64,000 nt of DNA, taken from contig NZ_JBIGHX010000002.1 in assembly GCF_043555885.1 (NCBI RefSeq), positions 248,001 through 312,000 on the forward strand, in the 5' to 3' direction. Positions 18,039-26,995 of this stretch are shown here, piece by piece (the first letter of the stretch is position 1; each line of letters begins with the position of its first letter). Below the pieces are notes generated by a model. That model did no database searches, was not told where the DNA came from, and saw nothing but the letters and a program-made list of their open reading frames with translations. A program made the translations under genes and the position numbers. The DNA is from Pelomonas lactea (lineage in GTDB: Bacteria > Pseudomonadota > Gammaproteobacteria > Burkholderiales > Burkholderiaceae_C).

Positions 18039-19238
18039 TCAGCCGAGCACGGTCTGCGCGACGATGTTGCGCTGCACTTCATTGGAGCCGCCGTAGATCG
18101 TCGTCTTGCGGACGTTCAGGTAGCTGCCGGTCAGCGGGATGGCGTGGGACGCGCCGCCGATCCAGGCGCCGCCCAGCCACTGGTCGCCCTGCCAGCCCGC
18201 CTCCATCGCCTCGTGGACGTGGGGCAGCGCCAGCGGGCCGCCGGCCAGCATCATCAGCTCGGTGTAGCGCTGCTGCAGCTCGCTGCCGCGGATCTTCAGC
18301 AGGCCGGCCACGTCCAGCGGCTGCTTGCCGGTGCGCTCGCCCGACAGCACGCGCAGCACCATCATCTCGAGTGCCACGACATCCACCTCGCACAGCGCGA
18401 TCTGGTCGCGGAAGCGGGTGTCGTCCATCAGCCCCTCGGCCTTGGCGATGCGCTTCAGGCGCTCCAGTTCCCGCTTGGCGCGGTTCACGTCGGCGATGTT
18501 GGTGCGCTCGTGCGACAGCAGGTGCTTGGCGTACGTCCAGCCCTTGTTCTCCTCGCCGATCAGGTTCTCGGCCGGCACTTCGACGTTGTCGAACCAGACC
18601 TCGTTCACCTCGTGCTCGCCGTCCAGCATGATGATGGGCTTGACGCTGACGCCGGGCGTCTTCATGTCGATCAGCAGGAAGCTGATGCCCGTCTGCGGCT
18701 TGCCCTCGGTGGACGTGCGCACCAGGCAGAAGATCCAGTCGCCGTACTGGCCCAGCGTCGTCCAGGTCTTCTGGCCGTTGACGATGTACTTGTCGCCCTG
18801 CCGTTCGGCGCGGCATTTCAGCGACGCCAGGTCGGAGCCCGAGCCCGGCTCGCTGTAGCCCTGGCTCCACCAGACCTCGCCGCTCATGATGCCGGGCAGG
18901 AAGCGCTGCTGCTGCTCCGGCGTACCGAACGCCATGATGACCGGGGCCACCATCACCGGCCCGAACGGCACGATGCGCGGCGCGCAGGCGAGGGCGCATT
19001 CCTCCTCGAACAGATGGCGCTGCACGGCGTTCCAGCCGGGGCCGCCGAACTGCTTGGGCCAGGCCCAGCCGTGCCAGCCCTTGGCGCCCAGGATCTTGGC
19101 CCAGCGCTGCAGGTCGTCCTTGTTCAGGCGCAGCGCATGGCGCACCTTGTGGGCGATGTCGGCCGGCAGGTTGGCGCGCACCCAGTCGCGCACCTCGGCG
19201 CGGAAGGCCAGCTCCGCATCGGTGAAGTTGAGGTCCAT
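18039..19238 (-). CDS. Acyl-CoA dehydrogenase, large partner (PimC-like)
   Basis: A 399-residue FAD-dependent acyl-CoA dehydrogenase beginning MDLNFTDAELAFRAEVR, as in pimeloyl-CoA dehydrogenase large subunits. It shows QGYSEPGSGSDLAS (flavin/substrate loop), VNGQKTWTT and the closing IYGGSNEVQRNI. In the last motif the position usually held by the catalytic Glu of YEG is Gly, so the base must come from elsewhere or from the partner. It is first of a two-gene unit with no thiolase, hydratase or CoA ligase beside it. A terminator from the upstream PEP-CTERM gene separates the two units. Confidence 0.88.
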   Translation of the reverse strand: MDLNFTDAELAFRAEVRDWVRANLPADIAHKVRHALRLNKDDLQRWAKILGAKGWHGWAWPKQFGGPGWNAVQRHLFEEECALACAPRIVPFGPVMVAPVIMAFGTPEQQQRFLPGIMSGEVWWSQGYSEPGSGSDLASLKCRAERQGDKYIVNGQKTWTTLGQYGDWIFCLVRTSTEGKPQTGISFLLIDMKTPGVSVKPIIMLDGEHEVNEVWFDNVEVPAENLIGEENKGWTYAKHLLSHERTNIADVNRAKRELERLKRIAKAEGLMDDTRFRDQIALCEVDVVALEMMVLRVLSGERTGKQPLDVAGLLKIRGSELQQRYTELMMLAGGPLALPHVHEAMEAGWQGDQWLGGAWIGGASHAIPLTGSYLNVRKTTIYGGSNEVQRNIVAQTVLG

Positions 19239-19343
19239 GTGTCTCCGCGTGCTGCGTTGTCGTGATCGGAATGCCGAGCTTTTAGCACGGTCGTTCGCGT
19301 CGACGCTGTCCGGCCAGGGACAGTGCAGCGGCTGGCGTCCGCC

Positions 19344-19375
19344 AAACAAAAAGGCACTCCGGAGAGTGCCTTTCG
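19344..19375 (-). terminator. Intrinsic terminator of the PEP-CTERM gene
   Basis: Reading the minus strand, AAAGGCACTC pairs with GAGTGCCTTT (10 bp with the A/T ends, short CCGG-type loop) and is followed by TTTTTGTTT. This is a textbook Rho-independent terminator, 19 bases after the PEP-CTERM stop. Confidence 0.92.
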
Positions 19376-19393
19376 AGGGGAGCGAGACGCGTG

Positions 19394-20452
19394 TCAGGCT
19401 GCGAGCTTGGTCTTGCGGCGGCGCAGGCCGATGACGCCCGCCAGGGCCACGCCCGTCAGGGCCAGCGAAGCGGGTTCGGGAACGCTCGAGTTCGAGCCGC
19501 CGCAAACACCCTTGTTGCTGACCGTTGCCGAGCACACCGTGCCAGCAACGGAGTACAGCTTGAAGTAGTCGTTGCTGAGGCTCAGCGTGCCGCGGCTCTC
19601 GGTGGCAATGCTGGTGCTGCTGTTGGCAGTTTGCGCAAAGCCCGAGTTGTAGGCGCTGATCAGCCACCAGCTGGAGGTCTTGCCGGCCGAGTTGACCAGG
19701 TTGTACGGGTTGGTGGTGTCGCCCACCATGTCGCCATAGTTGCCCACCAGTTCCCAGCTGCCGTTGAGCCAGTTGCCCGAAGCATCCTGCGTCGGGGCGC
19801 TGGTGGTCGTCCAGCGGAACAGCGAAATGTCGACCGTCGTGCCGGCCGACGTGGTGCCCGTCAGCGACTTGCCGGAGGCGCCCGTTCCCGAGCCGCAGCT
19901 GCCGGTCGTCGTGTCGACGATGACGTTGGAGGCGTTCTTGCAGCCGATTTCGGTCGACGTCCCGTTGTTCGACACGTAGCCGAGGCCGATGCTGGACAGC
20001 ACCGTCGAGCTGGTGAACGACAGCAGCACGGCTTCGGTGTTGATGTTGTTGTCCAGCGCGTGGTAGGGCGAGTTGGCATCGGTGCCGGTGTACATGCCCT
20101 GGCCGTTGCCCGCGAAGTAGGCGAGGCCGTTTGCGCCGTTGCCATTCGTGTTCGCAGGGGTGGCCGTCCACTTGCCGTTCACCACGCCGCCGGCGTCGTT
20201 GGTGGCGTAGTAGCCACTCAGCGACACCGTGGTGTTGTTGATCTTGCCGCCGGTTTCGCTGCCGGCGACGTAGACGTTGGAGGAATTCTTGTCGTCGCAA
20301 CTGGCCGTCGTGCTCAGGCTGCAGTTGTTGTAGTTGCCGACGCTCGACACCGTTGCGTTGTCAAAGGTCCAGACCGCATGAGCGCTGCCGCTCAGACCCA
20401 TGCCCGCCATCAGAGCAGCCAGTGCGAGCCAATTTGTGCGATGCGTCTTCAT
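19394..20452 (-). CDS. PEP-CTERM sorted surface protein
   Basis: This 352-residue exported protein is cut after SAHA (about residue 27) and ends in the tripartite PEP-CTERM sorting signal. The signal is VPEPAS, a hydrophobic helix, then RRRKTKLAA, which is recognised and cleaved by an exosortase. The body is rich in Ser, Thr, Asn and Gly with paired cysteines, and lower in GC than its neighbours, as usual for such surface proteins. It may belong to the exosortase-dependent XDP-type family, but this is uncertain. AAGGA lies six bases before the ATG. It has its own terminator and an AT-rich upstream region, so it is probably monocistronic. Confidence 0.93.
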   Translation of the reverse strand: MKTHRTNWLALAALMAGMGLSGSAHAVWTFDNATVSSVGNYNNCSLSTTASCDDKNSSNVYVAGSETGGKINNTTVSLSGYYATNDAGGVVNGKWTATPANTNGNGANGLAYFAGNGQGMYTGTDANSPYHALDNNINTEAVLLSFTSSTVLSSIGLGYVSNNGTSTEIGCKNASNVIVDTTTGSCGSGTGASGKSLTGTTSAGTTVDISLFRWTTTSAPTQDASGNWLNGSWELVGNYGDMVGDTTNPYNLVNSAGKTSSWWLISAYNSGFAQTANSSTSIATESRGTLSLSNDYFKLYSVAGTVCSATVSNKGVCGGSNSSVPEPASLALTGVALAGVIGLRRRKTKLAA

Positions 20453-20618
20453 TGATTTTCCTTTTTATGAATTCTGCAACCTGCGAATCCAGACCTTATT
20501 TAGCAAACCTGATGCCAGCATGAAAATTCGTTGTCTCTCAACGATTTACAGCTGCCATGAGCTTGATGCGTTGCGGATTGTAAGAACGGCCGACAGGAAT
20601 GGCCGGATATCCGCCCCC
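20453..20618. promoter_or_regulatory. AT-rich intergenic region upstream of the PEP-CTERM gene
   Basis: These 166 bases between two minus-strand genes are clearly AT-richer than the surroundings. They include AATAAGG and TTTATGAATT stretches close to the PEP-CTERM start. They probably carry its promoter, but no hexamer pair with good spacing could be named. Confidence 0.4.
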
Positions 20619-23423
20619 TCAGTTAAGGGTGGCCAGCAGCTTGCGCGCGTCGTCGACGGACGAAAACTTCACGCTTGCCTTGAGCGCGGCCTGCAGTTCC
20701 TCGCGCGCCTCGGATTTGCGGCCCGCTTTAGCGAGGGTGGCACCCAGGTGGTATCTGATGTCGGCGACATCCGGAGCGCGCAAGCGGGCCTCGCGCAGCA
20801 GTTGCAGCGCGCGGTCCAGGTTGCCCGCCTGGTAGTTGGCCCAGCCGGCCGTGTCCATCAACAAGGGGTTGCGCGTGTCGGCCTTGTAGGCCCGCTCCGC
20901 CATCGCGAGAGCATCGGGGTCCTTGATTTCCATGAGCAGGTTGGCCAGGCCGTTGAGCGACTGAGCATGGTTGGGCCGTTGCTTGAGGATGGCTTCGTAT
21001 TGCTTGCGGGCAGCGCCGAAGTCGCGACCGCGCAGATGCACCTCGGCCATCGTGTTGCGCACCGTCAGGTCGTTGGGGTTGCGCCTGAGCCAGGCGTCGC
21101 CGATCTCCAGCGCGGCCTTCGCGCCGCTCTGCACAAAGGTGAGGTTGATCAGTCGGGTCAGGCTGGCCTGCGACTTTTCGATGTCGTGTGCCTTGCGTAG
21201 CGCTTCCAGCGCCTGGGCGGGCTGGTTGCGTGATTGCGCGACGTCGGCCAGCAGGTTGTAGCCCATCGCGGACTTCGGCGTCGCCTGCACGACCAGCCTG
21301 GCGCGCCTTTCTGCCGACGCCGGATCGCCCCGGGCGAGGTCGACGCTGGACATCATCGCCAGCGCGGGAATGAAGTCGGGCGTGCCGTTCAAGGCCTTGT
21401 CCAGGCTGTACGCTGCGCCCGACAAGTCCTTGATGGAGATCTGCTGGCGAGCCACCTCGACCAGGCGCGGCGCATCGAACGCCGCGCGGCGGCCGGCGTT
21501 GGTCAGCGTCGACTTGGCACCCGCTGTGTCGCCATTGGCAGCCTGAGCGGCGGCATAGGCCTGCAGGGCTTCGACGTCCTCGGGCAGCTTCGCCAGCAGG
21601 ATCTTGGCGGCGTCCAGCGCCCGGCTCGGCTGGCCGTTGCGCAGATGCCAGGCGACCAGCGCAAAGTCTGTGCGCGTTTCGCGCGGGCCGCTGGCGGCCA
21701 CCGCGCTTTCGAGCCACTTGAGCGCCTCGTCAGGCTTGCCCCAGAGTTCGTGCAGCAGCGCCAGCTCGAACAGCACGTTCACGTCGCGCTCGCTGGCCTT
21801 GATCAGCTCGCGCAAGCGGCGGTTGGCGGCATCGAAATTGCCTGTGCGGGCGTCCAGCCGCGCCAGGCCCAGCTTGGCCTCCGTCAGATTCGGCGCGATC
21901 TTCAGCGCCTTCTCGTAGCCCGCGCGGGCGCCAGGGTAGTCCTCGACCTGCGTCTTGGCGTAGGCCTGGACCATCAGCACCGTCGGGTTGTTCGGATTGC
22001 TGCGCGCCAGCGACTCGGCGACGGCGAGTGCCTTGGGTGCCTGGTTGTCCCGCAGCAGCACCGTGACGAGCGCCAGGCCGGCGTAGGTCTGCTTGGGGTC
22101 GGCCTGGTAGGCCTTGCTCAGTTCCTCGGCGCCGAGGGCCGCCTTGCCGCTTTGCAGCAGCGAGATGCCCAGCGCCGTGCGGTACTCCGCCGAATCCTTG
22201 GTCTTCAGCGCGTCCTGCATCAGCGTCGTGGCGCGTGCATGCTTGCCCTGGCTCATGTGCACCGATGCCAGCATCAGCAGCGCCTGGCCGTCTCCCGCAT
22301 GGACCTTCACATAGCCCTCGAGCAGCTCGACCGCACGGTTGAGGTTGGGCTCGGCCACGGCCACCTGCGCGAGCAGCTTAACCAGCGGGCTGCCTGGCTG
22401 CTGGCGGCTGGCCAGTTCCAGGAAGGGTTTGGACTTCTCAAGCTCACCGAGGTTGAAGTGCGCCAGACCATTGAGCATCAGCAGCTGCGGGCGGTAGCGG
22501 ATGTACTCGATGGGCACCGGATCCAGCAGGGCGGTGATCTTCTTCAGCGCGGCCCTGGCCGCCGTCGGGTTGCCCGCGCGCTCGGCCAGCAGCGCCCGCA
22601 GATAGGTGCCGCGCGGATCGTTGGGCTTGAGGCGCTGCAGTTCGTCGACCTCCACCAGCGCCTCGGCGTCGCGCTTGAGGTCCACCAGCAGCCCCGCCCG
22701 CGCCAGGTGGGCTTCAGCATGGCTGGGTTGGGCCTTGATGGCGCGGTCATAAGCGGCGAAGGCCTGCGTGACCTGGTTCATCGCGTGGTAGGTCGCGCCC
22801 TTCTGGTAGTGCGCCTCGGCGCTTTCGGGGCTGAGCTTGAGCGCCTGGTCGCCCGCCGCCAAGGCTTCGGTGAACTGCCGCCCGCGCACGCGCAGCGGCA
22901 CCTCGGCAATCCAGCTGCCGGGGTCGTTCGGGTTGATGGCGCGCGCCTGCAGGATCGTGTCCAGCGCTGCCTTGAGGTCGCCGAGATCCGACTGGGCCAG
23001 CGCCCGCTCCAGCAGCAGCTGTTGCTGAATCCCTGGGGGCAGACCGGCGGTTTGCAGGCGCGGGTCGTCCAGCATCTGGGCCTGCTTGCCCTGGTTGTTC
23101 ATCGCGATCGCCAGCGCAACGGCGACCTCGGCGCGATCGACGCCGAGCCGGATGGCTTCACGAAGCTCGAATTCTGCCGCCGAGGGCTGGCTGTCGGCGA
23201 GAAGCGCCTTGCCCAGCAGCACGTGGACGGGCAGTTGCGTCTTGTCGGCCTGCAGCGCGTTCCTCAGCTGGATGATGGTGCCGGGGATGTCGCGCTTCTC
23301 GTAGCGCTGCAGCGCGTCCTCGTAGAAGCGTGAGGCCTTGGCGGCGTCCTGCGCGTGTGCCGTTGTGGTGGCGATCAGCAGCGCGGCCAGCAGGCCGGGA
23401 AGCGAGGCGGTGTGACGGGTCAT
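20619..23423 (-). CDS. prsT: PrsT-like TPR-repeat protein of PEP-CTERM systems
   Basis: A 934-residue exported protein made almost wholly of tetratricopeptide-type helical repeats, for example FYEDALQRYEKRD near 33, AEAHYQKGATYHAMNQ near 207 and QYEAILKQRPNHAQSLNGLA near 830. The length and organisation match the XrtA/PEP-CTERM TPR protein PrsT, linked to exopolysaccharide and exosortase loci. The signal peptide (cut after TAHA) has no lipobox cysteine, whereas many PrsT proteins are lipoproteins. The role as scaffold for export or assembly is inferred. It lies upstream of a PEP-CTERM target gene on the same strand. Confidence 0.82.
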   Translation of the reverse strand: MTRHTASLPGLLAALLIATTTAHAQDAAKASRFYEDALQRYEKRDIPGTIIQLRNALQADKTQLPVHVLLGKALLADSQPSAAEFELREAIRLGVDRAEVAVALAIAMNNQGKQAQMLDDPRLQTAGLPPGIQQQLLLERALAQSDLGDLKAALDTILQARAINPNDPGSWIAEVPLRVRGRQFTEALAAGDQALKLSPESAEAHYQKGATYHAMNQVTQAFAAYDRAIKAQPSHAEAHLARAGLLVDLKRDAEALVEVDELQRLKPNDPRGTYLRALLAERAGNPTAARAALKKITALLDPVPIEYIRYRPQLLMLNGLAHFNLGELEKSKPFLELASRQQPGSPLVKLLAQVAVAEPNLNRAVELLEGYVKVHAGDGQALLMLASVHMSQGKHARATTLMQDALKTKDSAEYRTALGISLLQSGKAALGAEELSKAYQADPKQTYAGLALVTVLLRDNQAPKALAVAESLARSNPNNPTVLMVQAYAKTQVEDYPGARAGYEKALKIAPNLTEAKLGLARLDARTGNFDAANRRLRELIKASERDVNVLFELALLHELWGKPDEALKWLESAVAASGPRETRTDFALVAWHLRNGQPSRALDAAKILLAKLPEDVEALQAYAAAQAANGDTAGAKSTLTNAGRRAAFDAPRLVEVARQQISIKDLSGAAYSLDKALNGTPDFIPALAMMSSVDLARGDPASAERRARLVVQATPKSAMGYNLLADVAQSRNQPAQALEALRKAHDIEKSQASLTRLINLTFVQSGAKAALEIGDAWLRRNPNDLTVRNTMAEVHLRGRDFGAARKQYEAILKQRPNHAQSLNGLANLLMEIKDPDALAMAERAYKADTRNPLLMDTAGWANYQAGNLDRALQLLREARLRAPDVADIRYHLGATLAKAGRKSEAREELQAALKASVKFSSVDDARKLLATLN

Positions 23424-23488
23424 CGATGCGGCCGGCGGAATGAGGCGCCGGATTCTTGCAGAACGCCGGCAGCGCAGACCGCACCGCG

Positions 23489-24136
23489 TCAGTAGCGAAG
23501 GTCCAGCGTCATGACATCGTTCTCGCGTCGCATCTGGAAGCGGTTCAGGAAGCTGTTCCCCAGCAGCACGTGGGGCATCTGACCCGGGATGACGATGGCC
23601 TCGACGTTGCGCACCTCAACCTCGCCGACCCGCACACTGGCCAGCTCGATCATGTACGCCGGCACGGCGCCGTTGGCCGTGTGCGTGACGACCTGCCGGC
23701 CGTGCTGGTAGCGCACGCCCAGCTTGTCCGCCTCGGTCTGGCTCAGCGCGACGCTGGTAGATCCTGTGTCCAGCAGGAAGCTGGTGTAGCGGCCGTTGAT
23801 GGCGCCGGCCATCGTGAAGTGGCCCCCGGGGCCGACGGGCAGCACGATCTGGCGAGCGCCGGCCGGGGCGCCGGAGCCAACGCGGCCGGGCGCGGCGCCC
23901 AGCGCCAACGTCTGGCGCCGACCGCCGACGTCGATGACGGCCCGGCCATCCTCCAGTGCCACCAGCGTGACCCCCAGCGTCGTCGCGCCGACGGCCACGG
24001 TGCGCGGCTCGCCGTCGATGAGCAGCAGCGCCGCGCGGGCGCCCAGCATGCCGTTGAGCTGTATGCGGGGCGCGGTCTGTGCCAGCGCCGCTAGCGACAG
24101 GCCCAGCAGGGTCAGGGCCAGGCCTGTGCGTCTCAT
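23489..24136 (-). CDS. Exported retropepsin-like aspartic protease
   Basis: A 215-residue protein with a signal peptide and a clan AA (retroviral-type) protease domain. The single active-site motif is FLLDTGSTSVALS at about 118-130, with a later LLGNSFLNRF that packs on the active site. Such proteins act as dimers. A beta-rich N-terminal domain precedes the protease. It starts one base after the yajQ stop and precedes the PrsT gene by 65 bases, so these three may be co-transcribed. The substrate is unknown. Confidence 0.9.
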   Translation of the reverse strand: MRRTGLALTLLGLSLAALAQTAPRIQLNGMLGARAALLLIDGEPRTVAVGATTLGVTLVALEDGRAVIDVGGRRQTLALGAAPGRVGSGAPAGARQIVLPVGPGGHFTMAGAINGRYTSFLLDTGSTSVALSQTEADKLGVRYQHGRQVVTHTANGAVPAYMIELASVRVGEVEVRNVEAIVIPGQMPHVLLGNSFLNRFQMRRENDVMTLDLRY

Positions 24137-24137
24137 G

Positions 24138-24626
24138 TCAGTCGCGGAAGTTGTTGTAGGTCAGCGGCGTGTCGCTGAAGCTCTTCTTCAGGTGGGCGAT
24201 GGCCACCTGCAGGTCGTCGCGGTTCTTGCCGGTCACGCGTACCGCATCGCCCTGGATGCTGGCCTGGACCTTCAGCTTGCTCTCCTTCAGCGAGGCGACG
24301 ATCTTCTTGGCCAGTGTGGCCTCGATGCCTTCCTTGATCTTGTAGACCTGGCGCACCTTGTCGCCGCCGAGCTTCTCGATCTTTTCCTGCTTGTCCAGGA
24401 AGCTGATGACGACGTCCTGCTTGGTCAGCTTGGCGTAGAGCACCGCCTCGATCTGCTCGAGCTGGAACTCGCTGTCGCCCGTCGAGTGGATTTCCTTGTC
24501 CTTGAGCTCGACCTTGGCGCCCGTGCCCTTGAAGTCGAAACGGGTGCCGATTTCCTTGACGGCGTTGTCCACGCCGTTGCGGATCTTGACGTGGTCGGGT
24601 TCGAGAACGGTGTCGAAGCTGGGCAT
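24138..24626 (-). CDS. yajQ: YajQ-family nucleotide-binding protein
   Basis: A 162-residue cytoplasmic protein starting MPSFDTVLEPDHVKIRN and ending SFSDTPLTYNNFRD, the conserved ends of the YajQ family. It has FDFKGTGAKVEL near residue 30 and SIQGDAVRVTGKNRDDLQ near 123. Family members bind cyclic di-GMP and act as effectors with transcription factors in Xanthomonas and Pseudomonas; whether this one does is inference. It is divergent from murB across 48 bases. Confidence 0.95.
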   Translation of the reverse strand: MPSFDTVLEPDHVKIRNGVDNAVKEIGTRFDFKGTGAKVELKDKEIHSTGDSEFQLEQIEAVLYAKLTKQDVVISFLDKQEKIEKLGGDKVRQVYKIKEGIEATLAKKIVASLKESKLKVQASIQGDAVRVTGKNRDDLQVAIAHLKKSFSDTPLTYNNFRD

Positions 24627-24674
24627 TTGCAGTCGGGGGGAGAGTCGGGGGAAAGGGTCTGCGAAAATTTTCCC

Positions 24675-25769
24675 ATGCCCACGCCCTCACAGACCCCCTC
24701 GAACGCAGTGCCCGCCAGTGTGCCGATTCCCATTTCGCCGCTCCTGGTCGAGACCGACGTCAACCTGAAGCCCTACAACACCTTCGGCCTGCCGGCCGTC
24801 GCGAAGCGCCTCGTGCGCATCCGCGAGGCGGCGGACGTGCGCCGCGTCGTGGACCATCCGGAGCTGGGCCGGGCGTCCAAGTTCGTGCTGGGCGGCGGCA
24901 GCAACCTGGTGCTGACCAAGGACGTGGACGCCGTCGTGTTGAAGGTGGAGATTCCCGGCATCCGCCTGCTGGAGGAGCGCGACGACGCGTGGATCGTCGA
25001 GGCCGGTGCCGGCGTCGTCTGGCACGACCTCGTCACGTGGACGCTGGAGCACGGCTACCCTGGCCTGGAGAACATGGCGCTGATTCCGGGCACCTGCGGG
25101 GCCGCGCCGGTGCAGAACGTCGGCGCCTACGGCATCGAGGTGAAGGACCGGCTGGAGGCGGTGGAGGTGATGGACCTCATCACCGGCCGGCCGGCGCTGC
25201 TGCCGGCAGACGTCTGCCGCTTCGGCTACCGCGACAGCGTGTTCAAGCACAGCGACTTCGGCGGCCTGGCGGGCAAGAGCGTCATCACGCATGTGCGCTT
25301 CCGTCTGCCCAGGCCGTGGCAGCCGGTGCTGGGCTACCTGGAGATCGAGCGCAAGATGGCCGAGACGGGCATCACCGCGCCGACGTCGCGGCAGATCTAC
25401 GACTGGATCGTCGCGGTGCGCCGCGCCAAGCTGCCCGACCCGGCCGTCATCGGCAACGCCGGCAGCTTCTTCAAGAACCCGGTCGTCACCGCCGAGCAGT
25501 GCAAGGACATCATCGGCCGCGACCCCGGCATCGTGCACTACCCCATGCCCGACGGCAGCGTGAAGCTGGCGGCCGGCTGGATGATCGACGCCTGTGGTTG
25601 GAAGGGTAAGACCGTGGGCGGCGCGGCCGTCTACGAGAAGCAGGCGCTGGTGCTGGTGAACAAGGCGGACGCGCGCGGCGCCGAGGTCGTCACGCTGGCG
25701 CGGGCCATCCAGGAGAGCGTCTACGGGCGTTTCGGCATCCGCCTGGAGCCGGAGCCGGTGGTGGTTTGA
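24675..25769 (+). CDS. murB: UDP-N-acetylenolpyruvoylglucosamine reductase MurB
   Basis: This flavoenzyme reduces UDP-GlcNAc-enolpyruvate to UDP-MurNAc, the second committed step of peptidoglycan precursor synthesis. The 364-residue type I form has NTFGLP, VLGGGSNLVL near 76, IPGTCGAAPVQNVGAYG near 138, YRDSVFK near 192 and GNAGSFFKNP with the catalytic serine near 265. A short Pro/Ser-rich N-terminal extension precedes the core, so translation could begin slightly later. It is divergent from yajQ. Confidence 0.97.
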   Translation: MPTPSQTPSNAVPASVPIPISPLLVETDVNLKPYNTFGLPAVAKRLVRIREAADVRRVVDHPELGRASKFVLGGGSNLVLTKDVDAVVLKVEIPGIRLLEERDDAWIVEAGAGVVWHDLVTWTLEHGYPGLENMALIPGTCGAAPVQNVGAYGIEVKDRLEAVEVMDLITGRPALLPADVCRFGYRDSVFKHSDFGGLAGKSVITHVRFRLPRPWQPVLGYLEIERKMAETGITAPTSRQIYDWIVAVRRAKLPDPAVIGNAGSFFKNPVVTAEQCKDIIGRDPGIVHYPMPDGSVKLAAGWMIDACGWKGKTVGGAAVYEKQALVLVNKADARGAEVVTLARAIQESVYGRFGIRLEPEPVVV

Positions 25770-25816
25770 CTTTGCCGTAGCGTCCCCTGGGGGCGCTCCG
25801 GTCATGGAGGGGAGTC

Positions 25817-26092
25817 GTGGATAAAAGAGCCGTACTCGCCGCGCTGTTTGCAGTGCGCCATGGCCTCGGCGGGCTGCTGGGCGCCCTTGCTGCCTGGCCT
25901 CTGGCGATCCAGGGCATCGAGGCGTATGCGCCGATCGCGCACCACGGCGAATGTGGGTTCCTTTGCATGAACCTGCTCGTGGCGGGCTTCTGGGGGGGTG
26001 TTGCTGCAGGTGCAGCAGTCTGCATCTGGGTCGTGGTCGCTCTATCGATCAGAGCGTTATGCAAAGAAGTGGATCAGGGTCCAGGCGGTTAG
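25817..26092 (+). CDS. Small hypothetical membrane protein
   Basis: A 91-residue product with two hydrophobic segments (about 10-30 and 50-76) and a short cysteine-bearing loop (HHGECGFLC). The GTG start is preceded by a strong GGAGGGGAG ribosome site, which favours a real gene. No family is recognised. It follows murB by 47 bases and precedes the ligase gene on the same strand. Confidence 0.6.
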   Translation: MDKRAVLAALFAVRHGLGGLLGALAAWPLAIQGIEAYAPIAHHGECGFLCMNLLVAGFWGGVAAGAAVCIWVVVALSIRALCKEVDQGPGG

Positions 26093-26163
26093 CTGTGAAT
26101 CTTGCCGCCTGCAGGCGGCAGGCCGGCCTCATCATCCTGCCACGGTCCACGGGGAGGGTGACG

Positions 26164-26991
26164 ATGAAGCGCAGCACACTAAGCCGGCGCATATTGCTGG
26201 CCTGGCTGGGAAGTCTGGGCACACCGGTGCTGGCGCTGCAGCCGCTGCTGGCGAAGAACGCACCGGCGGGTATCGATCCCAAACCGTATCTCGTCAGCGA
26301 AAAGCTGGATGGCGTGCGGGCGCTGTGGGACGGCACGACGCTGCGCTATCGAAGCGGTCGCGTCGTGGCAGCGCCGGCCTGGTTCCTGGCGGCGCTGCCG
26401 AAGACGCCGTTGGACGGCGAGCTGTGGATGGGGCGGCGCCGCTTCGACGAGCTGTCGGGCGCCGTGAGGCGTGCCGAGCCGGTCGATGCGGAGTGGCGCC
26501 TCGTCCGTTTTCACGTGTTCGAGCTGCCGGCCGGCGAGGGGACGTTTGAGCAGCGGGCTGGCCAGCTCAGGGCGCTGGCCAGCGACATCGTTCGACCGGT
26601 CGAGCAGCAGCGCTTCCAGTCGAACGCCGAACTGCGGGCCAAGCTGAAGCAGGTCGTCGATGCCGGCGGCGAAGGGCTGATGCTGCACCGGGCCGATGCG
26701 CCCGTGGCGTCCGGTCGCAGCGACCTGCTGCTCAAGCTCAAACCGCTGGCAGACGCCGAGGCCGTGGTGATTGGCCATGAAGCGGGGAAGGGCCGCTTCG
26801 CCGGTCAGCTCGGGGCGCTGGAGCTGCAGACGCCGGATGGCGTGCGGTTCAAGCTGGGCACCGGCTTCACCGACGCCCAGCGCCGCGACCCGCCGGCCAT
26901 CGGCGCGACGGTCACATATCGCTACCGTGACCTGACACCCTCGGGCAAACCGCGGTTTGCCAGCTTCATCCGCGTGGCGGACGAGTTCTGA
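26164..26991 (+). CDS. Exported ATP-dependent DNA ligase (LigE-like)
   Basis: A 275-residue minimal ATP-dependent DNA ligase. It shows SEKLDGVRALWDG (motif I, adenylylated Lys47), LDGELW (motif III), GGEGLMLH (motif IV) and LLLKLKPL (motif V), followed by a small OB domain ending SGKPRFASFIRV. An N-terminal basic stretch and hydrophobic segment (cut about after VLA, residue 24) look like an export signal. This is as in the LigE enzymes described in Neisseria and other Gram-negatives. The mature protein would start almost at the catalytic domain. GGGAGGG precedes the ATG. A role on extracytoplasmic DNA, for example during uptake, is inferred. Confidence 0.88.
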   Translation: MKRSTLSRRILLAWLGSLGTPVLALQPLLAKNAPAGIDPKPYLVSEKLDGVRALWDGTTLRYRSGRVVAAPAWFLAALPKTPLDGELWMGRRRFDELSGAVRRAEPVDAEWRLVRFHVFELPAGEGTFEQRAGQLRALASDIVRPVEQQRFQSNAELRAKLKQVVDAGGEGLMLHRADAPVASGRSDLLLKLKPLADAEAVVIGHEAGKGRFAGQLGALELQTPDGVRFKLGTGFTDAQRRDPPAIGATVTYRYRDLTPSGKPRFASFIRVADEF

Positions 26992-26995
26992 ACGA

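Noticed and set aside
25784..25802. GCGTCCCCTGGGGGCGC hairpin after murB
   Set aside because: It is short, has no U-run and is not similar enough to the GTCCCC hairpins of the repeat pair to count as a third copy.
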